Shown here: positions 50,861 to 64,000 of the stretch, piece by piece
Layout: each line of letters begins with the position of its first letter
How positions within the stretch are numbered: the stretch's first letter is position 1
Assembly (NCBI RefSeq): GCF_902167145.1
Contig: NW_023367368.1
Span: forward strand, 56,819 to 120,818
Length of the DNA: 64,000 bases
Source of the DNA: Zea mays
Lineage: Eukaryota; Streptophyta; Magnoliopsida; Poales; Poaceae
Direction: 5' to 3'
Position numbers and translations under genes: made by a program
The notes under the pieces: generated by a model
The model's input: the letters and a program-made list of their open reading frames with translations, nothing else
The model's database searches: none
Told to the model about the DNA's origin: nothing

Positions 50861-51649
50861 TGGATTTCTGGTGGAGACCATTTCTTGGTTAAAAATCCGT
50901 ACGTGTTAGCCTTTGGTATTTTTGAAAATGGTCATTCATGGCTATTTTCGACAAAAATGGGGGTTGTGTGGCCATTGATCATCGACTAGAGGCTCATACT
51001 CCTCACCCCACATATGTTTCCTTGCCATAGATCACATTCTTGGATTTCTGGTGCAGACCATTTCTTGGTCAAAAATCCGTAGGTGTTAGCCTTCGGTATT
51101 ATTGAAATATGGTCGTTCATGGCTATTTTCGACAAAAATGGGGGTGTGTGGCCATTGATCATCGACCAGATGCTCATACACCTCACCCCACATATGTTTC
51201 CTTGCCATAGATCACATTCTTGGATTTCTGGTGGAGACCATTTCTTGGTCTAAAATCCATAGGTCTTAGCCTCTAGTATTATTGAAAATGGTCGCTCATG
51301 GCTATTTTCATAAAAAATGGGGGTTGTGTGGCCATTTATCATCACCTAGAGGCTCATAAACCTCACCCCACATATGTTTCCTTGCCATAGATCACATTCT
51401 TGGATTTCTGGTGGAGACCATTTCTTGGTCAAAAATCCGTAGGTGTTAGCCTTCGGTATTATTGAAAATGGTCGTTCATGGCTATTTTCGACAAAAATGG
51501 GGGTTGTGTGGCCATTGATCATCGACCAGACGCTCATACACCTCACCCCACATTTGTTTCCTTGCCATAGATCACATTCTTGGATTTCTGGTGGAGACCA
51601 TTTCTTGGTCTAAAATCCGTAGGTGTTAGCCTCTAGTATTATTGAAAAT

Positions 51650-51713
51650 GGTCGCTCATGGCTATTTTCAAGGTCGCTCATGGCTATTCTCAAGGTCGCT
51701 CATGGCTATTTTC
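51650..51713 (-). repeat. knob monomer with the 22-bp motif in triplicate
   Basis: Three consecutive copies of the 22-bp GGTCGCTCATGGCTATTTTC unit (51650, 51672, 51694), the middle one with a T-to-C change (CTATTCTC). It is the only triplicate noticed in the window, implying a ~224-bp monomer. Confidence 0.85.
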
Positions 51714-52494
51714 ATAAAAAATGGGGGTTGTGTGGCCATTTATCATCGACTAGAGGCTCATAAACCTCACCCCACATATGTTTCCTTGTCATAGATTACA
51801 TTCTTGGATTTCTGGTGGAAACCATTTCTTGGTTAAAAACGCGTACGTGTTAGCCTTCAGTATTATTGAAAATGGTCATTCATGGCTATTTTCGGCAAAA
51901 TGGGGGTTGTGTGGCCATTGATCGTCGACCAGAGGCTCATACACCTAACCCCACATATGTTTCCTTGTTGTAGATCACATTCTTGGATTTCTGGTGGAGA
52001 CCATTTCTTGGTCAAAAAACCGTAGGTGTTAGCCTTCGATATTATTGAAAATGGTCGTTCATGGCTATTTTCGACAAAAATGGGGGTTGTGTGGCCATTG
52101 ATCATCGACCAGAGGCTCATACACCTCACCCCACATATGTTTCCTTGCCATAGATCACATTCTTGGATTTCTGGTGGAGACCATTTCTTGGTCAAAAACT
52201 CGTACGTGTTAGCCTTCGGTATTATTGGAAATGGTCGTTCATGGCTATTTTCGGTAAAATGGGGGTTCTGTGGCCATTGATCATCGACCAGAGGCTCGTA
52301 CACCTCACCCCACATATGTTTCCTTGCCATAGATCACATTCTTGGATTTCTTGTGGAGACCATTTCTTGGTCAAAAATCCGTAGGTGTTAGCCTTCGGTA
52401 TTATTGAAAATGGTCGTTCATGGCTATTTTCGGCAAAATGGGGGTTCTGTGGCCATTGATCATCGACCAGAGGCTCGTACACCTCACCCCACAT

Positions 52495-55400
52495 ATGTTT
52501 CCTTGCCATAGATCACATTCTTGGATTTCTGGTGGAGACCATTTCTTGGTCAAAAATCCGTAGGTGTTAGCCTTCGGTATTATTGAAAATGGTCGTTCAT
52601 GGCTATTTTCGACAAAAATGGGGGTTGTGTGGCCATTGATCATCGACCAGAGGCTCATACACCTCACCCCACATATGTTTCCTCGCCATAGATCACATTC
52701 TTGGATTTCTGGTGGAGACCATTTCTTGGTCAAAAATCCGTAGGTCTTAGCCTCTAATATTATTGAAAATGGTCGCTCATGGCTATTTTCGGCAAAATGG
52801 GGGTTCTGTGGCCATTGATCGTCGACCAGAGGCTCATACACCTCACCCCACATATGTTTCCTTGTCGTAGATCACATTCTTGGATTTCTGGTGGAGACCA
52901 TTTCTTGGTCAAAAATCCGTAGGTGTTAGCCTTCGATATTATTGAAAATGGTCGTTCATGGCTATTTTCGACAAAAATGGGGGTTGTGTGGCCATTGATC
53001 ATCGACCAGAGGCTCATACACCTCACCCCACATATGTTTCCTTGCCATAGATCACATTCTTGGATTTCTGGTGGAGACCATTTCTTGGTCAAAAATCTGT
53101 AGGTGTTAGCCTTCGGTATTATTGAAAATGGTCGTTCATGGCTATTTTCGACAAAAATGGGGGTTGTGTGGCCATTGATCATCGACCAGACGCTCATACA
53201 CCTCACCCCACATATGTTTCCTTGCCATAGATCACATTCTTGGATTTCTGGTGGGGACCATTTCTTGGTCTAAAATCCGTAGGTGTTAGCCTCTAGTATT
53301 ATTGAAAATGGTCGCTCATGGCTATTTTCAAGGTCGCTCATGGCTATTTTCATAAAAAATGGGGGTTGTGTGGCCATTTTCATCGACTAGAGGTTCATAA
53401 ACCTCACCCCACATATGTTTCCTTGCCATAGATCACATTCTTGGATTTCTGGTGGAGACCATTTCTTGGTCAAAAATCCGTACGTGTTAGCCTTTGGTAT
53501 TTTTGAAAATGGTCGTTCATGGCTTGGTCGATGATCAATGGCCACACAACCCCCATTTTTTATGAAAATAGCCATGAGCGACCATTTTCAATAATACTAG
53601 AGGCTAAGACCTACGGATTTTTGACCAAGAAATGGTCTCCACCAGAAATCCAAGAATGTGATCTATGGCAAGGAAACATATGTGGGGTGAGGTGTATGAG
53701 CCTCTCGTCGATGATCAATGGCCACACAACCCCCATTTTTGTCGAAAATAGCCATGAATGACCATTTACAATAATACCGAAGGCTAACACCTACGGATTT
53801 TTGACCAAGAAATGGTCTCCACCAGAAATCCAAGAATGTGATCTATGGCAAGGAAACATATGTGGGGTGAGGTGTATGGGCCTATGGTCGATGATCAATG
53901 GCCACACAACCCCCATTTTTGTCGAAAATAGCCATGAACGACCATTTTCAATAATATCGAAGGCTAACACCTACGGATTTTTGACCAAGAATTGGTCTCT
54001 ACCAGAAATCCAAGAATGTGATCTACGACAAGGAAACATATGTGGGGTGAGGTGTATGAGCCTCTGGTCGACGATCAATGGCCACACAACCCCCATTTTG
54101 CCGAAAATAGCCATGAATGACCATTTTCAATAATACCGAAGGCTAACACGTACGAGTTTTTAACCAAGAAATGGTTTCCACCAGAAATCCAAGAATGTAA
54201 TCTATGGCAAGGAAACATATGTGGGGTGAGGTTTATGAGCCTCTAGTCGATGATAAATGGCCACACAACCCCCATTTTTATGAAAATAGCCATGAGCGAC
54301 CTTGAAAATAGCCATGAGCGACCATTTTCAATAATACTAGAGGCTAACACCTACGGATTTTAGACCAAGAAATGGTCTCCACCAGAAATCCAAGAATGTG
54401 ATCTATGGCAAGGAAACATATGTGGGGTGAGGTGTATGAGCGTCTGGTCGATGATCAATGGCCACACAACCCCCATTTTTGTCGAAAATAGCCATGAACG
54501 ACCATTTTCAATAATACCGAAGGCTAACACCTACGGATTTTTGACCAAGAAATGGTCTCCACCAGAAATCCAAGAATGTGATCTATGGCAAGGAAACATA
54601 TGTGGGGTGAGATTTATGAGCCTCTAGTCGATGATAAATGGCCACACAACCCCCATTTTTTATGAAAATAGCCATGAGCGACCATTTTCAATAATATTAG
54701 AGGCTAAGACCTACGGATTTTTGACCAAGAAATGGTCTCCACCAGAAATCCAAGAATGTGATCTATGGCAAGGAAACATATGTGGGGTGAGGTGTATGAG
54801 CCTCTGGTCGATGATCAATGGCCACACAACCCCCATTTTTGTCGAAAATAGCCATGAACGACCATTTTCAATAATATCGAAGGCTAACACCTACGGATTT
54901 TTGACCAAGAAATGGTCTCCACCAGAAATCCAAGAATGTGATCTATGGCAAGGAAACATATGTGGGGTGAGGTGTACGAGCCTCTGGTCGATGATCAATG
55001 GCCACACAACCCCCAATTTTTATGAAAATAGCCATGAGAGACCATTTTCAATAATACTAGAGGCTAAGACCTACGGATTTTTGACCAAGAAATGGTCTCC
55101 ACCAGAAATCCAAGAATGTGATCTATGGCAAGGAAACATATGTGGGGTGAGGTGTATGAGCCTCTGGTCGATGATCAATGGCCACACAACCCCCATTTTT
55201 GTCGAAAATAGCCATGAATGACCATTTACAATAATACCGAAGGCTAACACCTATGGATTTTTGACCAAGAAATGGTCTCCACCAGAAATCCAAGAATGTG
55301 ATCTATGGCAAGGAAACATATGTGGGGTGAGGTGTATGAGCCTCTAGTCGATGATCAATGGCCACACAACCCCCATTTTTGTCGAAAATAGCCATGAATG

Positions 55401-58400
55401 ACCATTTTCAAAAATACCAAAGGCTAACACGTACGGATTTTTGACCAAGAAATGGTCTCCACCAGAAATCCAAGAATGTGATCTATGGCAAGGAAACATA
55501 TGTGGGGTGAGGTGTATGAGCCTCTGGTCGATGATCAATTGCCACACAACCCCCATTTTGTCGAAAATAGCCATGAACGACCATTTTCAATAATACCGAA
55601 GGCTAACACCTACGGATTTTTGACCAAGAAATGGTCTCCACCAGAAATCCAAGAATGTGATCTACGACAAGGAAACATATGTGGGGTGAGGTGTATGAGC
55701 CTCTGGTCGACGATCAATGGCCACACAACCCCCATTTTGCCTAAAATAGCCATGAATGACCATTTTCAATAATACCGAAGGCTAACACGTACGAGTTTTT
55801 AACCAAGAAATGGTTTCCACCAGAAATCCAAGAATGTAATCTATGGCAAGGAAACATATGTGGGGTGAGGTCTATGAGCCTCTAGTCGATGATAAATGGC
55901 CACACAACCCCAATTTTTTATGAAAATAGCCATGAGCGACCTTGAAAATAGCCATGAGCGACCATTTTCAACAATACTAGAGGCTAACACCTACGGATTT
56001 TAGACCAAGAAATGGTCTCCACCAGAAATCCTAGAATGTGATCTATTGCAAGGAAACATATGGGGGGTGAGGTGGACGAGCCTCTGGTCGATGATCAATG
56101 GCCACACAACCCCCATTTTTGTCGAAAATAGCCATGAACGATCATTTACAATAATACCGAAGGCTAACACCTACGGATTTTTGACCAAGAAATGGTCTCC
56201 ACCAGAAATCCAAGAATGTGATCTATGGCAAGGAAACATATGTGGGGTGAGGTTTATGAGCCTCTAGTCGATGATAAATGGCCACACAACCCCCATTTTT
56301 TATGAAAATAGCCATGAGCGACCTTGAAAATAGCCATGAGCGACCATTTTCAATAATACTAGAGGCTAACACCTACGGATTTTAGACCAAGAAATGGTCT
56401 CCACCAGAAATCCAAGAATGTGATCTATGGCAAGGAAACATATGTGGGGTGAGGTGTATGAGCGTCTGGTCGATGATCAATGGCCACACAACCCCCATTT
56501 TTGTCGAAAATAGCCATGAACGACCATTTTCAATAATACCGAAGGCTAACACCTACGGATTTTTGACCAAGAAATGGTCTCCACCAGAAATCCAAGAATG
56601 TGATCTATGGCAAGGAAACATATGTGGGGTGAGGTGTATGAGCCTCTAGTCGATGATCATTGGCCACACAACCCCCATTTTTGTCGAAAATAGCCATGAA
56701 CGACCATTTTCAATAATATCGAAGGCTAACACCTACGGATTTTTGACCAAGAAATGGTCTCCACCAGAAATCCAAGAATGTGATCTACGACAAGGAAACA
56801 TATGTGAGGGTGAGGTGTATGAGCCTCTGGTCGACGATCAATGGCCACACAACCCCCATTTTGCCGAAAATAGCCATGAATGACCATTTTCAATAATATC
56901 GAAGGCTAACACCTACGGATTTTTGACCAAGAAATGGTCTCCACCAGAAATCCAAGAATGTGATCTACGACAAGGAAACATATGTGGGGTGAGGTGTATG
57001 AGCCTCTTGTCGACGATCAATGGCCACACAACCCCCATTTTGCCGAAAATAGCCATGAATGACCATTTTCAATAATACCGAAGGCTAACACGTACGAGTT
57101 TTTAACCAAGAAATGGTTTCCACCAGAAATCCAAGAATGTAATCTATGGCAAGGAAACATATGTGGGGTGAGGTGTATGAGCCTCTAGTCGATGATAAAT
57201 GGCCACACAACCCCCATTTTTTATGAAAATAGCCATGAGCGACCTTGAAAATAGCCATGAGCGACCATTTTCAATAATACTAGAGGCTAACACCTACGGA
57301 TTTTGGACCAAGAAAAGGTCTCCACCAGAAATCCAAGAATGTGATCTATGGCAAGGAAACATATGTGGGGTGAGGTGTATGAGCGTCTGGTCGATGATCA
57401 ATGGCCACACAACCCCCATTTTTGTCGAAAATAGCCATGAACGACCATTTTCAATAATACCGAAGGCTAACACCTACGGATTTTTGACCAAGAAATGGTC
57501 TCCACCAGAAATCCAAGAATGTGATCTATGGCAAGGAAACATATGTGGGGTGAGGTGTATGAGCCTCTAGTCGATGATCAATGGCCACACAACCCCCATT
57601 TTTGTCGAAAATAGCCATGAATGACCATTTTCAAAAATACCAAAGGCTAACACGTACGGATTTTTGACCAAGAAATGGTCTCCACCAGAAATCCAAGAAT
57701 GTGATCTATGGCAAGGAAACATATGTGGGGTGAGGTGTATGAGCCTCTGGTCGATGATCAATGGACACACAACCCCCATTTTTGTCGAAAATAGCCATGA
57801 ATGACCATTTTCAATAATACCGAAGGCTAACACGTACGAGTTTTTAACCAAGAAATGGTTTCCACCAGAAATCCAAGAATGTAATCTATGGCAAGGAAAC
57901 ATATGTGGGGTGAGGTGTATGAGCCTCTGGTCGATGATCAATGGCCACACAGCCCCCATTTTTTATGAAAATAGCCATGAGCGACCATTTTCAATAATAC
58001 TAGAGGCTAAGACCTACGGATTTTTAACCAAGAAATGGTCTCCACCAGAAATCCAAGAATGTGATCTACGACAAGGAAACATATGTGGGGTGAGGTGTAT
58101 GAGCGTCTGGTCGACGATCAATGGCCACACAACCCCCATTTTTGTCGAAAATAGCCATGAACGACCATTTTCAATAATACCAAAGGCTAACACCTACGGA
58201 TTTTTGACCAAGAAATGGTCGGGGTGAGGTTTACGAGCCTCTGGTCGATGATCAATGGCCACACAACCCCCATTTTTTATGAAAATAGCCATGAGCGACC
58301 TTGAAAATAGCCATGAGCGACCATTTTCAATAATACTAGAGGCTAACACCTACGGATTTTATACCAAGAAATGGTTTCCACCAGAAATCCAAGAATGTGA

Positions 58401-58727
58401 TCTATGGCAAGGAAACATATGTGGGGTGAGGTGTATGAGCCTCTGGTCGACGATCAATGGCCACACAACCCCCATTTTGCCGAAAATAGCCATGAATGAC
58501 CATTTTCAATAATACCGAAGGCTAACACCTACGGATTTTTGACCAAGAAATGGTCTCCACCAGAAATCCAAGAATGTGATCTATGGCAAGGAAACATATG
58601 TGGGGTGAGGTGTATGAGCCTCTGGTCGACGATCAATGGCCACACAACCCTAATTTTTGTCGAAAATAGCCATGAACGACCATTTTCAATGACACTGAAG
58701 GCTAACACCTACGGATTTTTGACCAAG
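52495..58727. repeat. right arm of the 6.2-kb inverted duplication (partner 1-6235)
   Basis: See the left arm for the matching landmarks. The constant coordinate sum means very few length changes since duplication. The arm contains the same internal orientation switch as its partner, so that junction existed before the duplication. Confidence 0.85.
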
Positions 58728-61140
58728 AAATGGTCTCCACCATAAATCCAAGAATGTGATCTATGGCAAGGAAACATATGTGTAGTGAGGTGTATGAGCC
58801 TCTGGTCGAAGATCAATGGCCACACAACCCCCATTTTTGTCGAAAATAGCCATGAATGACCATTTTCAAAAATACCAAAGGCTAACACATTCGGATTTTT
58901 GCCCAAGAAATGGTCTCCACCAGAAATCCAAGAATGTGATCTATGGCAAGGAACCATATGTGGGGTGAGGTATATGAGCCTCTGGTCGATGATCAATTGC
59001 CACACAACCCCCATTTTGTCGAAAATAGCCATGAACGACCATTTTCAATAATACCGAAGGCTAACACCTACGGATTTTTGACCAAGAAATGGTCTCCACC
59101 ATAAATCCAAGAATGTGATCTATGGCAAGGAAACATATGTGTAGTGAGGTGTATGAGCGTCTGGTCGATGATCAATGGCCACACAACCCCCATTTTTGTC
59201 GAAAATAGCCATGAACGACCATTTTCAATAATACCGAAGGCTAACACCTACGGATTTTTGACCAAGAAATGGTCTCCACCAGAAATCCAAGAATGTGATC
59301 TATGGCAAGGAAACATATGTGGGGTGAGGTGTATGAGCCTCTGGTCGATGATCAATGGCCACACAACCCCCATTTTTGTCGAAAATAGCCATGAACGACT
59401 ATTTTCAATAATATCGAAGGCTAACACCTACGGATTTTTGACCAAGAAATGGTCTCCACCAGAAATCCAAGAATGTGATCTACGACAAGGAAACATATGT
59501 GGGGTGAGGTGTATGAGCCTCTGGTCGATGATCAATGGTCACACAACCTCCATTTTCAATCATACCGAAGGGTAACACGTACGGATTTTTGACCAAGAAA
59601 TGGTCTCCACCAGAAATCCAAGAATGCGATCTATGGCAAGGAAACATATGTGGGGTGAGGTGTATGAGCGTCTGGTCGATGATCAATGGCCACACAACCC
59701 CCATTTTTGTCGAAAATAGCCATGAACGACCATTTTCAATAATACCGAAGGCTAACACCTACGGATTTTTTACCAAGAAATGGTCTCCACCAGAAATCCA
59801 AGAATGTGATCTACGACAAGGAAACATATGTGGGGTGAGGTGTATGAGCCTCTGGTCGACGATCAATGGCCACACAACCCCCATTTTGCCGAAAATAGCC
59901 ATGAACGACCATTTTCAATAATACCGAAGGCTAACACCTACGGATTTTTGACCAAGAAATGGTCTCCACCAGAAATCCAAGAATGTGATCTATGGCAAGG
60001 AAACATATGTGGGGTGAGGTGTATGAGCCTCTAGTCGATGATCAATGGCCACACAACCCCCATTTTTGTTGAAAATAGCCATTAATGACCATTTTCAAAA
60101 ATACCAAAGGCTAACACGTACAGATTTTTGACCAAGAAATGGTCTCCACCAGAAATCCAAGAATGTGATCTATGGCAAGGAAACATATGTGGGGTGAGGT
60201 GTATGAGCGTCTGGTCGATGATCAATGGCCACACAACCCCCATTTTTGTCGAAAATAGCCATGAACGACCATTTTCAATAATATCGAAGGCTAACACCTA
60301 CGGATTTTTGACCAAGAAATGGTCTCCACCAGAAATCCAAGAATGTGATCTACGACAAGGAAACATATGTGGGGTGAGGTGTATGAGCCTCTGGTCGACG
60401 ATCAATGGCCACACAACCCCCATTTTGCCGAAAATAGCCATGAATGACCATTTTCAATAATACCGAAGGCTAACACGTACGAGTTTTTAACCAAGAAATG
60501 GTTTCCACCAGAAATCCAAGAATGTGATCTATGGCAAGGAAACATATGTGGGGTGAGGTGTATGAGCCTCTGGTTGATGATCAATGGCCACACAACCCTA
60601 ATTTTTGTCGAAAATAGCCATGAACGACCATTTTCAATAATACTAGAGGCTAACACCTACGGATTTTAGACCAAGAAATGGTCTCCACCAGAAATCCAAG
60701 AATGTGATCTATGGCAAGGAAACATATGTGGGGTGAGGTGTATGAGCGTCTGGTCGATGATCAAAGGCCACACAACCCCCATTTTTGTCGAAAATAGCCA
60801 TGAACGACCATTTTCAATAATACCGAAGGCTAACACCTACGGATTTTTGACCAAGAAATGGTCTCCACCAGAAATCCAAGAATGTGATCTATGGCAAGGA
60901 AACATATGTGGGGTGAGGTGTATGAGCCTCTGGTCGATGATCAATGGCCACACAACCCCCATTTTTGTCGAAAATAGCCATGATCGACCATTTTCAATAA
61001 TATCGAAGGCTAACACCTACGGATTTTTGACCAAGAAATGGTCTCCACCAGAAATCCAAGAATGTGATCTACGACAAGGAAACATATGTGGGGTGAGGTG
61101 TATGAGCCTCTGGTCGACGATCAATGGCCACACAACCCCC
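53524..61140 (+). repeat. knob180 satellite block 5 (plus orientation)
   Basis: About 7.6 kb of knob180 in plus orientation. From 53524 to about 58727 it is an inverted copy of 1-5203, including the 46-base deletion landmark (58220) and the tandem 202-bp units. The remainder to 61140 includes a truncated monomer near 59555, where CCATTTTCAATC joins two distant monomer parts. It ends at a switch at 61140 (AACCCCC to AGTTAGCC). Confidence 0.95.
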
Positions 61141-64000
61141 AGTTAGCCTTCGATATTATTGAAAATGGTCGTTCATGGCTATTTTCGACAAAAATGGGGG
61201 TTGTGTGGCCATTGATCATCGACCAGAGGCTCATACACCTCACCCCACATATGTTTCCTTGCCATAGATCACATTCTTGGATTTCTGGTGGAGACCATTT
61301 CTTGGTCAAAAATCCGTACGTGTTAGCCTTCGGTATTATTGAAAATGGTCGTTCATGGCTATTTTCGGCAAAATGGGGGTTCTGTGGCCATTGATCATCG
61401 ACCAGACGCTCATACACCTCACCCCACATATGTTTCCTTGCCATAGATCACATTCTTGGATTTCTGGTGGAGACCATTTCTTGGTCTAAAATCCGTAGGT
61501 GTTAGCCTCTAGTATTATTGAAAATGGTCGCTCATGGCTATTTTCAAGGTCGCTCATGGCTATTTTCATAAAAAATTGGGGTTGTGTGGCCATTTATCAT
61601 CGACCAGAGGCTCATAAACCTCACCCCACATATGTTTCCTTGCCATAGATTACATTCTTGGATTTCTGGTGGAAACCATTTCTTGGTTAAAAACTCGTAC
61701 GTGTTAGCCTTCGATATTATTGAAAATAGTCGTTCATGGCTATTTTCGACAAAAATGGGGGTTGTGTGGCCATTGATCATCGACCAGACGCTCATACACC
61801 TCACCCCACATATGTTTCCTTGCCATAGATCACATTCTTGGATTTATGGTGGAGACCATTTCTTGGTCAAAAATCCGTAGGTGTTAGCCTTCGGTATTAT
61901 TGAAAATGGTCGTTCATGGCTATTTTCGACAAAAATGGGGGTTGTGTGGCCATTGATCGTCGACCAGACGCTCATACACCTCACCCCACATATGTTTCCT
62001 TGCCATAGATTACATTCTTGGATTTATGGTGGAGACCATTTCTTGGTCAAAAATCCGTAGGTGTTAGCCTTCGGTATTATTGAAAATGGTCGTTCATGGC
62101 TATTTTCGGCAAAATGGGGGTTCTGTGGCAATTGATCATCGACCAGAGGCTCGTACACCTCACCCCACATATGTTTCCTTGCCATAGATCACATTCTTGG
62201 ATTTCTGGTGGAGACCATTTCTTGGGCAAAAATCCGAATGTGTTAGCCTTTGGTATTTTTGAAAATGGTCATTCATGGCTATTTTCGACAAAAATGGGGG
62301 TTGTGTGGCCATTGATCTTCGACCAGAGGCTCATACACCTCACTACACATATGTTTCCTTGCCATAGATCACATTCTTGGATTTATGGTGGAGACCATTT
62401 CTTGGTCAAAAATCCGTAGGTGTTAGCCTTCAGTGTCATTGAAAATGGTCGTTCATGGCTATTTTCGACAAAAATTAGGGTTGTGTGGCCATTGATCGTC
62501 GACCAGAGGCTCATACACCTCACCCCACATATGTTTCCTTGCCATAGATCACATTCTTGGATTTCTGGTGGAGACCATTTCTTGGTCAAAAATCCGTAGG
62601 TGTTAGCCTTCGGTATTATTGAAAATGGTCATTCATGGCTATTTTCGGCAAAATGGGGGTTGTGTGGCCATTGATCGTCGACCAGAGGCTCATACACCTC
62701 ACCCCACATATGTTTCCTTGCCATAGATCACATTCTTGGATTTCTGGTGGAAACCATTTCTTGGTCTAAAATCCGTAGGTGTTAGCCTCTAGTATTATTG
62801 AAAATGGTCGCTCATGGCTATTTTCAAGGTCGCTCATGGCTATTTTCATAAAAAATGGGGGTTGTGTGGCCATTGATCATCGACCAGAGGCTCGTAAACC
62901 TCACCCCGACCATTTCTTGGTCAAAAATCCGTAGGTGTTAGCCTTTGGTATTATTGAAAATGGTCGTTCATGGCTATTTTCGACAAAAATGGGGGTTGTG
63001 TGGCCATTGATCGTCGACCAGACGCTCATACACCTCACCCCACATATGTTTCCTTGTCGTAGATCACATTCTTGGATTTCTGGTGGAGACCATTTCTTGG
63101 TTAAAAATCCGTAGGTCTTAGCCTCTAGTATTATTGAAAATGGTCGCTCATGGCTATTTTCATAAAAAATGGGGGCTGTGTGGCCATTGATCATCGACCA
63201 GAGGCTCATACACCTCACCCCACATATGTTTCCTTGCCATAGATTACATTCTTGGATTTCTGGTCGAAACCATTTCTTGGTTAAAAACTCGTACGTGTTA
63301 GCCTTCGGTATTATTGAAAATGGTCATTCATGGCTATTTTCGACAAAAATGGGGGTTGTGTGGCCATTGATCATCGACCAGAGGCTCAGTACACCTCACC
63401 CCACATATGTTTCCTTGCCATAGATCACATTCTTGGATTTCTGGTGGAGACCATTTCTTGGTCAAAAATCCGTACGTGTTAGCCTTTGGTATTTTTGAAA
63501 ATGGTCATTCATGGCTATTTTCGACAAAAATGGGGGTTGTGTGGCCATTGATCATCGACTAGAGGCTCATACACCTCACCCCACATATGTTTCCTTGCCA
63601 TAGATCACATTCTTGGATTTCTGGTGGAGACCATTTCTTGGTCAAAAATCCGTAGGTGTTAGCCTTCGGTATTATTGAAAATGGTCGTTCATGGCTATTT
63701 TCGACAAAAATGGGGGTTGTGTGGCCATTGATCATCGACCAGACGCTCATACACCTCACCCCACATATGTTTCCTTGCCATAGATCACATTCTTGTATTT
63801 CTGGTGGAGACCATTTCTTGGTCCAAAATCCGTAGGTGTTAGCCTCTAGTATTATTGAAAATCGTCGCTCATGGCTATTTTCAAGGTCGCTCATGGCTAT
63901 TTTCATAAAAAATGGGGGTTGTGTGGCCATTTATCATCGACTAGAGGCTCATACACCTCACCCCACATATGTTTCCTTGCCATAGATTACATTCTTGGAT
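61141..64000 (-). repeat. knob180 satellite block 6 (minus orientation)
   Basis: Knob180 in minus orientation to the right edge. From 62402 it repeats 1-1599 in direct orientation at an offset of 62401, including the 46-base deletion landmark (507 and 62908), with scattered substitutions and a one-base insertion near 63390. The array continues past the window. Confidence 0.95.

Larger units (their letters stand above)
36973..53523 (-). repeat. knob180 satellite block 4 (minus orientation)
   Basis: About 16.5 kb of knob180 monomers, minus orientation, continuing the array cut by the retrotransposon and ending at the switch at 53523 (CATGGCT to TGGTCGATG). It includes the second unit of the 4424-bp duplication (39440 to about 43480), the 2021-bp duplication (about 46800-50860), an unusual monomer with a tripled 22-bp motif (51650-51713), and segments that are inverted copies of block 2. 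No non-satellite DNA seen. Confidence 0.95.

Noticed and set aside
5203..53523. Treating the orientation switches as assembly artefacts
   Set aside because: The same junction occurs twice with identical bases in mirror copies, and different junctions occur at 19109 and 61140. Artefact cannot be excluded without reads but is not the simplest reading.
36973..64000. The same repetitive frames right of the retrotransposon
   Set aside because: Same cause as on the left; satellite shadows, not genes.
1..64000. CRISPR-like alternation of repeats and spacers
   Set aside because: Repeats are contiguous 180-bp units without unique spacers, in plant satellite DNA.
1..64000. Presence of the other maize knob repeat (TR-1) or the centromere repeat CentC
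   Set aside because: All satellite read here has the 180-bp knob wording; no second satellite was recognised.

Overview
The window is plant heterochromatin, almost certainly from maize or a close relative (Zea, possibly Tripsacum). About 56.6 kb of the 64 kb is a tandem array of the ~180-bp maize knob satellite (knob180), roughly 310 monomers by length. I recognise the monomer from its successive blocks: CCACACAACCCCCAT, GAAAATAGCCATGAACGACC, AAGGCTAACACCTACGG, CCAAGAAATGGTCTCCACC and GGAAACATATGTGGGGTGAGG. Knob180 arrays form the cytological knobs of maize and are the DNA that behaves as neocentromeres in strains carrying abnormal chromosome 10. No conventional host gene, tRNA, rRNA or CRISPR array is visible.

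Layout, with orientation given as the strand on which CCACACAACCCCC reads: 1-5203 minus; 5204-19109 plus; 19110-29567 minus; a 7.4-kb LTR retrotransposon at 29568-36967; 36968-53523 minus; 53524-61140 plus; 61141-64000 minus. The array is therefore not a simple head-to-tail run. It changes direction four times. It also contains large inverted duplications (1-6.2 kb against 52.5-58.7 kb; arms on both sides of 19.1 kb; about 6.9-8.9 kb against 42.6-44.7 kb) and direct tandem duplications of 1662, 2963, 4424 and 2021 bp. Many monomers are a 202-bp form carrying a 22-bp tandem duplication.

The retrotransposon is complete at both ends: 669-bp LTRs, TGTTGGGG/CCCCAACA termini and a 5-bp target duplication TGGCT. 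Its LTRs differ at one base, so the insertion is recent. Its sense strand is the minus strand: right LTR, primer-binding site, gag, spacer with a 60-bp minisatellite, then a second gene on the opposite (plus) strand, polypurine tract, left LTR. There is no protease, reverse transcriptase, RNase H or integrase, so it must depend on an autonomous partner. Structure and LTR termini point to the Ty3/gypsy Tat lineage, probably the maize cinful-zeon group.

The plus-strand gene has its own TATA box and reads as three exons with two GT-AG introns. In this copy it is broken by a one-base frameshift and an in-frame stop. The gag gene and the plus-strand gene converge on the minisatellite spacer. Two paralogous copies of the target site elsewhere in the array lack the insertion, which orders the events: segmental duplication first, retrotransposon second.
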